Positions 1 through 9,100 of a stretch of DNA of 14,509 nt are shown here, in pieces. The notes under the pieces are model-generated. The model saw nothing but the letters and a program-made list of their open reading frames with translations. It was not told where the DNA came from and did not search any database. The position numbers and the translations under genes are program-made. This stretch comes from Heterostelium multicystogenum. Its lineage: Eukaryota > Evosea > Eumycetozoa > Acytosteliales > Acytosteliaceae. How positions within the stretch are numbered: the stretch's first letter is position 1; every line of letters starts with the position of its first letter. Location: assembly GCA_003667245.1 (NCBI GenBank), contig RCNN01000410.1, forward strand, positions 1 through 14,509, given 5' to 3'.

Positions 1-2034
1 CATTTCCACTACAAACAATCTGTCCTTCGCAAATATTGTTTGGATCTAAATTGTTAAATACCATTAGTAAACTATCTAACTTCCATGTTTGACTTCAAGC
101 AAGAACAATATTATTTGACTTACCCAGCAAAGTAGTGGCATTGGCATATGAGAATATACTTGGGAATGCATCATTGTCAACCTCTATCTTAAACAAATAC
201 TTTGTTACTACTAACTAATTCTGTAACATTACAATAGAGAACAAGGAGAATTCTGGCAATTTGGGAACTGCTTTCCATTTGCTTTTTTCATAGGAAATTG
301 ATATATGGTATTTGGTTACGATTGGGCTGTCCACCGGTGCTCTCATTCCATGACAAAATAAACATAATGCATATCGGGTGTTGCATTCAAATATACCGGA
401 GTTGGGCGCTACATTTATAAATTTAGATTATTAGATCCAAACTATCCAATTCCACCACTCAACTGACGACTGATCTAATAACTTACCTGTCCAAGTGACC
501 AGTATGCAGAGGTTTGGTTGGATGTCGACATCGTTAAAAGACATTGCTTCAAAAGGTGTAGTTTGTCGTTGGTGAAATATTATAAACTATGCATTCATAT
601 ATATTCTTTGATGGAGTAAAGGTACAGTTGTTGTACTCGTTTCCGAATAAATAGAGCTTATAATTTGTCATTCCTGGGAGTCCACCACCCGCTGTCATTG
701 TTACATAGAGATCTCCTTTGGTCTGAACGAATGAGACCACAGGTCTTTCCACCACAGTATACAATTGGAAACTATAACTTTCGGTGTTGTTTGATCGATA
801 CTTTTCCACTTTGTGTTGTGGAATATACTGTAATAATGTGGCTAGTTCCAGGCTGGAAAGACGGCAGATCGTTGATTCCAATATTACACGTAACATTCGA
901 TCCCAAATTACAACCTGGTTTTACCAAAACATCCTTTCCATCCACCGTAATATTGTGATATACATCTCCTGGAATACCATCCAAAGATGAGATGATGAAC
1001 GTAATATTTCTGGTATACTTTACATCAAGAACTATTGGATTTACAGGGTAGGTCCTAGTAGATAATATTTGTAAATCCCATTGTTAGAATTGGTACCAAC
1101 TTTCAAGATATCTTGACAAGTCTTCACTTACTCTGAGGCATTGTGAAATTAAAATACTGATCAGGTATGTCGAAATCCAATATATTGGTCTCATATTCAT
1201 TGAATACTACTCTAAATGAAATTCTCTTTCCTTCCCAGAGGTTTTTGGCTGCTTGTAAAGAGACATCCAGTGTTGAAGCAAGTCTTATTCACTTGATTAT
1301 AATCTGAATCGACAGTTTCGACAAGCATTCCCAAATTGAATGAAAATGGAAGGCTTACATAGTCCCATGATGTATTAAATTTGAAAATAATAGTATCGAT
1401 CAGCTTGTTGATATCGACATTCATCCGTATTTCAGAGTCAACGTAGTGTAGATTTTTCAATCGATATTTGTTTAAGCTACAACCTGGATATATGTTGGTG
1501 CTGTAGATGGTAGCTCCTGTTAGCATTCCAAGCAGGACAAAACTGTTCCGCTGGTGTAACGCATTGTTAATGAATGATCATTGTTAGTCTGTGGTTCAAA
1601 ATAGTAGCTTCCTTCGAATACAGGATTCCATGCACAACCGCCTGGCATTGCATTGATTGCCATTCCTAAAGTGGTCTTGTTGCATCCATCCGACTGTAAA
1701 TACTGCTCCATGTAGTAGTAATTTGGAATAGGTGGAATTGGATAATCGGATCTATATTGCCTGGCAGCCCAGGTGTCATATCTAAGACAAACTGTCTAAC
1801 GATCCAGTGAATTTACTTCTACTTCTGTAAGAGTACCGGTGCATGTTGTGCCATTGTAGTAGTCTATCAGAGTATAGATATCATCAATTGTAAAACGGAA
1901 ATGAAACACTCTCTCCGGAAGTATAGCATCCCTCCGTAAATGAATAGGTTGCCCTCAGTCCCGACATTTGGCAGTCACCAGTATAAATCATTACATTATG
2001 AAATTTAGTAAGAGGTGCCACTTGGGCATCTATC
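1..2034 (-). CDS. Large secreted/cell-surface glycoprotein with FN3-like modules (3' end off window)
   Basis: I do not recognise a named gene. Reading leftwards, exons are about 2034-1132, 1054-487, 408-124 and 75 to the edge. The introns between them (1055-1131, 409-486, 76-123) have GTAAGT donors and AG acceptors. The first half holds two cysteine-bearing modules ending in motifs such as YYNGTTCTGT and RYTSGTVLSC. The second half holds at least two modules with a Gly-x-Pro-Gly turn (SLDGIPGD, AGGGLPGMTNY), a pair of cysteines and a closing TNYTF or GTSHIITV strand, which resembles fibronectin type III repeats. N-glycosylation sequons are frequent (NIT, NVT, NYT, NCT), suggesting the secretory pathway. 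No signal peptide or start codon was found: the reading opens at a possible splice acceptor near 2035, so a 5' exon is probably missing. About ten one-base frame breaks occur, for example near 1893, 1795, 1755, 1530, 1287, 788, 552, 252 and 194. Adhesion or recognition is a guess from architecture only. Confidence 0.6.
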
Positions 2035-2069
2035 CTTGAAAACAAATGCAAATAAATAGAATTAAAATT

Positions 2070-2132
2070 GAATAATAATAATAATAATATTTATATCTAG
2101 ACATCTGTTATTATTATTATTATTATCTATAT
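2070..2132. repeat. Inverted pair of AAT and ATT microsatellites
   Basis: A run of about six AAT units is followed, after roughly 20 bases, by a run of about six ATT units. The two arms are complementary and could fold into an A/T hairpin. It lies just outside the first resolved exon of the left gene, in a non-coding AT-rich stretch (2035-2190) that also has an ATTG repeat near 2165-2180. Confidence 0.7.
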
Positions 2133-2189
2133 CTAATTATTTATATTTGTATTTATAATTATTGAGTGATTGATTGATTGATTTAAATC

Positions 2190-2646
2190 TGAATAATTTA
2201 CTGAACTAGAATATCATAAGATCCTGACTATGAATGGGTGGCATGTGATAAGACCCTCCATTCTGCGAGACCCACAGTGAAGTGCCACTGTACGAATGTA
2301 TGTGAATAGTGAGAAGTAACTTTCAACATGGAATAGAGTAGAGTAAACCGTTTTGTAAATATCAAGTTTAGGATTTGGTTTGTTGTTGGGCAGAAACATT
2401 TTTGGTCTGAATCAGGACTGCTTTTTGTGCTAAAAGTGATTGGGTGATTTTTAAATGGGAAGATTTTAGAGTTGGACACTCCCCCTAAACCACAGCCACC
2501 ATCATCTTGATATTGAAGGAATAGTCATTGCTTTTTTGTGTTAATTAGATCATTAATATAACGGAATCAATCCTTGGAAAGGTGATTTCAAAGAGACAAC
2601 TAAATTTGTCAAACAAAGTGTGCAAGCGGAGACCACCAAAGAGTAA
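2190..2646 (+). other. Coding-like but unresolved stretch
   Basis: Base composition is less AT-rich than typical intergenic DNA here. On the plus strand three short readings look like protein. Bases 2226-2297 include DYEWVACDK and KCHCTN and are followed by a GTATGT donor-like site. Bases 2417-2485 include KSDWVIFKWEDFRVGHSP. Bases 2560-2646 include INPWKGDFKETTKFV and end in TAA. They lie in different frames and I could not join them with convincing introns. The minus strand also has an open reading of about 95 codons (2228-2512) without an ATG, so the strand is not certain. It may be a small two- or three-exon gene damaged by the one-base indels seen throughout the window, or a decayed gene. 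No family was recognised. Confidence 0.3.
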
Positions 2647-2903
2647 AGCACAATGATGATGCAACTTGTAGATTTGATCAAATATTCATCAGAAACAAAT
2701 ATACATGAAACAAAGTAAAATGGTGAATCAAATAATATCAGTTTTGTTGGTTGAATATTTTGTATTGTATAACTATTGATGGGTATCCAATAAATCGTGT
2801 AAAGATGTGATATCACATGTTCATTTAAAATGAGGATCCAATCATCCGGCTGTTTTCCCTATTTATAAAAGCTGTTTATTTTAGATCTGTGTTGCTAAAA
2901 GAT
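2647..2903. other. Gap downstream of eL32, no gene seen
   Basis: This holds the presumed 3' UTR of eL32 (transcribed leftwards). One minus-strand open stretch (2553-2816) has only a GTG start and a hydrophobic, low-information translation, so I do not call it a gene. Confidence 0.5.
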
Positions 2904-3306
2904 TTAGTTTCTCTCTTCGCTTCTCAATCTAGCGTTACGGTTGGTGATCTTAATGTCGAGTTCAGCAGCTCTCTCAACGATGGCCTTTCTGGACTTAGCA
3001 GAGACACCGTGGAAAACTTCAGCGGCGTAACGTCTGTTGTGCCATGAGGAGGACTTCCAATTCCTTGACGTTTCTGATGACGAAGGTCTTGAAACCATCT
3101 GGGCAGACGTCTCTGGTGGACTTGTTTGAACCATAACCAACGGATGGCATTGGACGGGCTCCAGAGAATCTTCTTCTGACTCTGTTATCAATACCTCTTG
3201 GCTTTCTCCATGAGGCACCGACTCTCTTGAAGAGATCAGATTGGAAACGGACGAACTTGGCGGTTCTCTTCTTTACAATTCTGCTTCTAACGATTGGGGA
3301 AGGCAT
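2904..3306 (-). CDS. rpl32: 60S ribosomal protein eL32, with one frame break
   Basis: This is a structural protein of the large cytosolic ribosomal subunit. The first 88 codons carry hallmark eL32 segments ([51 protein letters not shown]). The frame is then lost, and the rest continues one base later as [19 protein letters not shown], then [15 protein letters not shown] and [10 protein letters not shown], followed by TAA. Dropping one base at 3042-3043 (a CC pair on the plus strand, GG in the gene) gives 133 residues; human eL32 has 135. The junction matches the family at exactly that point, where human has LLMCNKSY and this would read LLMHNRRY. No intron is needed. The ATG at 3306 is the only one that fits the family N terminus and sits in an A-rich context typical of dictyostelid starts. 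An essential ribosomal gene is unlikely to be broken, so a sequence error is most probable. Confidence 0.93.
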
Positions 3307-4289
3307 TTTTACTAAAGTTAAAGTAAACCTATTAGATAACCGATCAATGATCCCCTCCTTATCTATCTATCCTATCTATCTTTATCTAAACATTTTTCCC
3401 CTTCCTCTTTCTCTCTTCTTCTTTCTCTAATCCTCGCTTCATTTCATGTTGACGCTGCTAGATGTAGATAGATGTGGATGATAGACGATAGATAAGTGAT
3501 ATACTAATGTATAATAATAACCTACACAGATGGTGATAGGGAGCACTATTGAGACACGTCTTAGCAGCTGTCAATATCTTTCGTGAACGAGGAAGTCAGA
3601 GCCACCCTCCCACAGACCATTCACACAATTTTTTGAAAAATTTAAAAAATATTTTTAAAAAATTAAAATTTTGTTTTCATTACGGAGTTTCGAAAAAAGA
3701 GTAGTAACTACATATTGCCACCACAGGAGATATACAATGAGCAACAACACCCGATGTCTCTCTTTACAACAAGTTATACAATTTGTTTTATAATAGTAAT
3801 AGTCATAATGTTGTAAACAATAGTGTGTTTGTTGTTTAGATAAAATTATATATCTTTATCATTGTTTTTATTAATTATCGTCATTCGAATGATAACTTTA
3901 GTTTGTAGTGTGTTTTTGTTGTTGAAAATAGAAAAGAGAATATCTTATTCTTTAGGTCCTCTTTCTTTAGTTGGCTGATTGATTGGTTGGTTGGTTGATG
4001 TTGTTTTTATGCTTGTTTGTTCCTTGTCTTTTTTTTTGTTTCTCTTTCTTTATCTGTTTTGTATTCGGTTCAAGAGACTGTCTAAAGGAGTGGAGGAAGT
4101 TGTTTTGGTGAATGATTGATGAACGATTTGATTCATGCTTCTAATTAGATTAGAAGCTTTAAAAAGAGAGGTGAGGTGGAGTGATGGTTGGATGATTGTT
4201 GATTGATTTGAAACATTTTACAAGTTGTTGTTATTTCTAGCTAAACATGCGTATTTTTTTGATTGCTTTAACTATTTCTGTATTGCTGT
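3307..4289. promoter_or_regulatory. Intergenic: eL32 upstream region and rpb10 3' flank
   Basis: No gene was recognised in this stretch of nearly 1 kb. Just upstream of the eL32 start it has a C/T-rich block with TATC repeats (3359-3386) and, further out, GATA-type repeats in the other orientation (3461-3493). A less AT-rich island at 3540-3632 is followed by an almost pure A/T palindromic stretch (3630-3668). Further right are T-rich runs, a TTGG repeat near 3975-3992 and G/T-rich DNA up to the rpb10 stop. The eL32 promoter should lie in the left part. Confidence 0.5.
3359..3386. repeat. TATC tetranucleotide tract upstream of eL32
   Basis: Two adjoining runs of TATC units lie about 50 bases upstream of the eL32 ATG; on the sense strand they read as GATA repeats. 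Similar tracts lie upstream of rpb10 (4708-4732), the Faf1-like gene (5083-5093) and TRAPPC10 (10839-10855). Confidence 0.7.
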
Positions 4290-4699
4290 TTATCTTCTTC
4301 TTGCGTTTTCTGCAGTTGGAGTATAGTTGAGCCTGTGTAAGGTGAAAGTGGGGCAGTATTAGTATAAGTCTAAGCCAGAGGAATAGGAGAACATTCCAAA
4401 AGAATGTCCCACCTAGGATGATCATACAATTTTTCAATCAAATCTACATGTGTCAAAAGCATACGTCTACAGCAATATCTCTTTAAACTAAGTGCATCCA
4501 AAGCATCACTTTACGGCGAATCAACAAAATGAAGAAGCAATGAAAGTGATAGATTCGTTAGTTGGCTATTTAGGTCATTGGGATCGAACAGTAGTATACA
4601 TACCCTTCAGAGTAGTCATTACTTAAAAGACTTATATAGGCTTCCCATTTATTACCAATGACTTTACCACATGTGAAACAACGTACTGGAAATAATCAT
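4290..4699 (-). CDS. rpb10: RNA polymerases I, II and III subunit Rpb10 (three exons)
   Basis: Rpb10 is a small zinc-binding subunit shared by the three nuclear RNA polymerases. Exon 1 (4699-4604) starts MII and, after one extra base at 4690-4692, reads [18 protein letters not shown]. This has the CFTCGK zinc motif found in all members. Exon 2 (4508-4428) reads [19 protein letters not shown] followed by THVDLIEK, supplying the second cysteine pair (YCCRRM). Exon 3 (4332-4290) reads [14 protein letters not shown] and stops at TAA. Introns are 4509-4603 (GTATGT donor) and 4333-4427 (GTATGA donor, ACACAG acceptor), both 95 bases, and both splice in phase with the family sequence. The product is 72 residues, against about 70 in other eukaryotes. 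The frame break directly after MII lies in a short A run and is probably a sequence error. The rightward neighbour is divergently transcribed. Confidence 0.93.
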
Positions 4700-5177
4700 T
4701 TTAAATTCTATCTATCTATCTTCTATCTATCTGTATATAATAACGAGTGAGGTGGGGGTGGGTAGTGGTTTAAAAAAGGATGGAGTAGAGAAAACAAAGG
4801 CGACGGCGACGACGAAGTGGACTCAACAACAAAACAAACAACTATACTAATGAACTAGTTTAAACTTAATCAATTAGGAACAACAATATAATTATGATAT
4901 GATTATATATCTTATAATAATAAGTAAAATATTCAAATTTTTTTAGCATCACATATCAATCAAATGTTATCGTTAGTTTTCATAAAAAATTAAATTTAAA
5001 TATTTTTTAATATTATTATTGTTTTTTTAACGAAAGTTAAAGATAGCTAGCTGGTGTGGTACAAACATCAACTCTCAAACATCCTATCTATCTGTGCCTA
5101 CACATAGATACATTAACATAATATACATTACTTGCTTATCATATTATATATACACATTGGATTAGCATAGTTGGAGA
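4700..5177. promoter_or_regulatory. Divergent promoter region between rpb10 and the Faf1-like gene
   Basis: These 478 bases separate two divergent start codons and contain no recognisable gene. On the rpb10 side a TATC tract (4708-4732) begins nine bases from the ATG. It is followed by a G-rich block (4748-4769, containing GGTGGGGGTGGG). The middle is A/T-rich with an A/T palindromic stretch around 4940-5035. Near the plus-strand gene there is another short TATC tract (5083-5093). The G-rich block resembles the G-boxes described for Dictyostelium promoters; binding is not shown. Confidence 0.5.
4708..4732. repeat. TATC tetranucleotide tract upstream of rpb10
   Basis: Two runs of TATC units separated by a short break, immediately upstream of the rpb10 start and so probably within its 5' UTR or core promoter. 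Confidence 0.7.
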
Positions 5178-5710
5178 ATGAGTTCAAGAGGTGGAAGAGG
5201 CGGTAGAGGTGGTAGAGGCGGTGCTAGAGGTGGTGGCGACCACAAGCCCAGAATGGGAGGTCATGTCAGTGAAGAGCAGAGAAAGTATTTCATCAAGTCT
5301 ATGGAGGAGGTGAAGAATCTTGGTGCTACTATGTTTGCCAAGAAAGATAAGAAAGCATTCGCCAGACAAAAGTTGATTGAGCAAGGAAGAAAGGTTGAAA
5401 GACGTCATGTTCCCTTTAAAGTTGCTATCAACAAACAAAGAAAAGAGAAGAATAGATATGACCAGCTTGTTTCTCAAGTAAGATTTGTTTTGATTTGATT
5501 TTGCTGGTCTGATTGATATTAACATGAATCATTTTAAAACAGGCAATCAAGACTGGTGGTATTATGCCAAAGAAACCATCTTCAATGAAGAAGGATGAGG
5601 AAGAGAAGGATCGTGGTTTGGAGATAAGAAATGGAAGAACTTCCAACGGTACACATTATCTTTCAAAGTCCGACGTCAAAAAAGTATACAGTGGAAAGAA
5701 ATCAAAGTAA
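5178..5710 (+). CDS. RGG-rich nucleolar protein of the C1orf131/Faf1 (DUF4602) type
   Basis: Two exons, 5178-5477 and 5543-5710, encode 155 residues. The 65-base intron (GTAAGA donor, AAACAG acceptor) lies between codons. The N terminus is a run of RGG repeats (residues 4-21), a composition typical of nucleolar RNA-binding proteins. The rest is highly charged and probably helical: RQKLIEQGRKVERRHVPFKV, then KQRKEKNRYDQ, and near the C terminus RNGRTSNGTHYLSKSDVKKV. The last segment resembles the conserved end of human C1orf131 (FRNGTLILSPVDIKK), and the middle resembles its LEQERAIMLGAKPPKN region. In yeast the relative Faf1 belongs to the small-subunit processome acting on early 40S precursors. 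The assignment rests on remembered motif similarity, so the family is likely and the role inferred. Unlike most genes here, no frame break was found. Confidence 0.62.
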
Positions 5711-5832
5711 ACCAATCCTGTATATTGTATATCTGCAAATCAACTTCACAAGCTTTTATTTTTCATCGACGCAACAGCAACAAAAACTTATAAACACAAA
5801 ATCAAATCAGCATAGCTCATTACACCATATTA

Positions 5833-5949
5833 TCAATGACTAGGAAGTTTGCACATAGAACAATGGAGGCAACCCGCGCAGACTCGGAACATATCTTCCT
5901 GTGGATCTGTGGAAACTGAAACAAAATTAACTGGAAATGAAATGGACAT
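5833..5949 (-). CDS. Small cysteine-rich protein, 38 residues, unknown function
   Basis: An uninterrupted ATG-to-TGA reading lies between the convergent 3' ends of the Faf1-like gene and TRAPPC10. The N half is MSISFPVNFVSVSTDPQED and the C half ends in CAGCLHCSMCKLPSH. The four cysteines, spaced C-x2-C-x2-C-x2-C, could bind a metal. The coding stretch is noticeably richer in G and C than its flanks, as genes in this window are. The ATG is preceded by pyrimidine-rich sequence ending in TTTCCAG, and further AG sites follow inside the ORF, so the true first exon might lie upstream and the ORF might be only a last exon. I recognise no family. The chance of a random ORF this short is not negligible; codon quality and the cysteine pattern are the only arguments for it. 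Confidence 0.45.
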   Translation of the reverse strand: MSISFPVNFVSVSTDPQEDMFRVCAGCLHCSMCKLPSH

Positions 5950-6150
5950 GCTGGAAATTAAATAACTGAGAATACAAAGCAGTTACAATTATCAATATTA
6001 ATTTATTGGATATAATTCAAGGATGATTGCAAAGATTCTCTATCATATCTTATTTTGAATAATAAACGTTCGAATTGAAATATATTTCGATAATATATCA
6101 TTCATTTTATAATGGTTAGTTATTATTATTATTTGAGAATTGATGGTTGT
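5950..6150. other. AT-rich 3' flank of TRAPPC10
   Basis: A/T-rich non-coding sequence with no gene recognised. It includes the probable TRAPPC10 3' UTR and a short ATT repeat at 6121-6133. Confidence 0.5.
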
Positions 6151-9100
6151 TTAATTGATTTTGTCGATTTCGTTGTGGTTGTTGTAGTGGTGGAGGTTGT
6201 AGTAGCTACAGGAGCAAAAAGATTGTTCATTACATGAAGAGATAAATTTAGAAAGAGGGAAGATATATATCTGACCTGGAGTTGGTTTCTTATAGATGAT
6301 GTTCGATGGATTGAGACCGTTGAGATTTATAGTTGGTGTGGAAGGAGATCCTGCAGCCACTGGAATCAGATTACATTTGAATTTGATCTCTTTGCCAGCC
6401 TGTTTTGTATTGAGTTAGATTAGTATGTATTCTACCAATGTTTAATACTATTATACATACATCAAGCTTGAAGTTGAATTTATTCCTTCCTGATAGTGTC
6501 CAATAAGTAGAGTCATATTCAATGCTGTAGGTGAGTGTTGTGTCAGAGTTGGTGGGTGAAGATGTTGAGGATTTCAGTTGTTGTTGTTGTGGTTGTTGTA
6601 AATTGGTAATTGTAAATTCAAATGGAATGATGGATCCAATGGTTGCTGATGTTGTTGGAATGAATGTTTCAATTTGATATAGTTTCTGTGGACAGTTGAT
6701 TGCTATTGGCCAAAGGAATTCGACATGATCTTTCCACAATGGTTTGCATTCTCTCACTAAGCTATCCGTATCCTGTAGTTTGTTGATATATTTTATACAT
6801 AGTTGAATATTATTATCTAGAGCAGTAGATTTGGTTAGTTAAGTGAGTTTATGTCATTTGTTGGCCCATTGGAATGCTTACCTATTTGTTGATTATTTTC
6901 GGTGTTTGCGATTTGGTCATATTTGTTCATTTCGAATATTAGTGACAAAGTGTGACCTGGATAAAGTGTCATGTTCTTTAGTGATTGATTGTAGTCTTTT
7001 ATCAAAGTAGAATTGGTGCTTTCTGTTGGGATCAGTATTGTTGATTCAATGAATTGTTGGTCACAATCATTCAGTGAGTAGTCGTGTATGACCAGAGGAG
7101 TAGAGGATGCACATTGCAATATTATCTTGAGGAAGAGTCTATCCTTTACTGGGATGACAAGCTCCTCAACAGAGGAATGCATTAATGAAGAGTGTTGTTG
7201 ATACCAATGAAGAAGAGTATGCTTCTTTTGTTTGTTTTTGATGATTGAGGTCCACTGTGATCTGGTGAGTGCAAGGGTCTCTGTTGATTGCCATGACTGG
7301 AAGATAGAGTTCAAGTTGCTCTTCCATTTCAATGTGTGAGAGATTTATCTTCTCATTGACAAGTGGCATTTGCATTGTGGTGACGGATCCGTCACGTTTT
7401 CTACTAATCACATGATATGTTGGAGTCTGGATGATAGTGACTCCAGTTGGGGAGTGGAAGGAGAGAGTTTCCCATTTCGATTGAATCAGAATGAGTGTTG
7501 AGCTTGATTCCAATGTACTGAATGCAAGATAATAGAAGTGGGCTGGTTGCGAATGACTCGAGTTTGATGGTCGATTGTGTCTCGATCACCTTGATTTCGC
7601 ATGGTTTGCCCTCTGTACTCTTGAGAGTTTGACCAAATGAAACATTACCAAATCGAATCCATATTGAGTCTTTGACAAACGATGCTTTTTGTTGTTCCGA
7701 GGGTGGAGAATCGATAGTGATTCACACCTGGATTGATGGTAAAGTCTGTCAGGTTGAATATCAGTTTTTCACTAGATGAGTTCACTCTGATAAAGTTGAT
7801 TGCAGCGTGTCTAGCGACGATTGAGGTGAATAGCTTGCTCTTGATACAAACGTCTATTGTGATAGTGTCCAAGAATCTACATTCCAAACTGCCAGTCATT
7901 ATCCTGACTTTAAACAAAGGGTGCATTGGCACAGCAACTAAAAGACACAAGCATCATCAATATTGATGATAATCAAATCCATGGCTTATCTTTACTTACT
8001 ATTCAATTGGTTATTCTTTGATATATTTAGTATCTCATTAAGATAATAGGTTTTCTCCTCCTCGGATTTCAAAATACCTGGTGAAAGTAAGCTTATACAT
8101 GTTGTAATATATCTATATGTAGATGAAGTACGTTGGGTAGTACTATGCTAGTTAGATTGCCAGTTGAGTTGTCTGTATTTACTCTGTTAGATCATTCAGT
8201 TTCTTTTTGACAAAAGGACAGCTTTGTCTTAATTGAATATTCAATCATATTCCATGATTCTCTTGAATAGAGATTGACTATACTCTTAAAGAATCCTGCT
8301 GCATCTGAGAAATAACCAGTTTACTAAGATATATCAATGGACAATTAGTTTAAATTATAGATTTAGACAGATGATATTGTATTGAATACTTACAAATACA
8401 TTTTAGCAACGGAATAGGTGACTCTATGGTGTGATCTTGTTCTATTGGTCTGTATATACAATGAATCTGCTTGGGACATGACATTCTAAAGGAGTATTAG
8501 TAAATGCTTTGTAGATAGAGCATTCATATAAAACATACAATATAGAGTTGTTTAAATTGTTTAGTCGATTGGAATGCAACCTGTAGTGGTGGATATGAGA
8601 ATAGAGATGTTGTTGATATGCCTGTTTTGCTGTTGCCATTTCTACTGTTGCTGTTGCTGCTGCTATCCTCGCTGTTTGCTAAGGAAGAAGATGGTGATTC
8701 TGTGATGGGTGATTCTGATGTTTGAGGGGATTGTGCTGTCTCTTGTTGATTATGGTCATTGTCTGAAAAGATAAGTTCTGCATATTTATAGAATGGTGTG
8801 ATGCCTTTCTGTTGTGGTATCGCCACTGGCAACTTCGTCTTTGGCAATGAAATCTAGTTTAATAGCCAGTGTCTCCAAATTTTGACCTGCACCAAATAAG
8901 ATATCTGCCAGCAAGAATCGAGTGATTCACGATCCTGTCGATCGAATTTGCTGTCCATTTCAGTCAGTGATAGACTGCCTGTCCTCATCCATGAAGTAGT
9001 TTGAAGCTGCATTGATTGTGCACTGTTGAGTGATTGTGATGATGTCAGTCTGCCTCCAGTAGATCCACTTACGGTGGTCGATAGTGAGTTGCTGCTAGCA

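Noticed and set aside
665..990. Two plus-strand ORFs of 97 and 68 codons
   Set aside because: Antisense to the FN3-like modules of the left gene and without protein character.
4237..4437. 66-codon minus-strand ORF with a hydrophobic start
   Set aside because: It reads through rpb10 intron 2 and past exon 3 in a wrong frame; spliced rpb10 explains the region.
4575..4600. Possible tRNA B box (TGTTCGATCCC on the minus strand)
   Set aside because: The flanking bases cannot form a T-arm stem and no A box or acceptor stem is present; it lies inside rpb10 intron 1.
5184..5525. 113-codon minus-strand ORF
   Set aside because: Antisense shadow of the RGG-rich gene; the Ser/Thr-rich end is simply the complement of the RGG codons.
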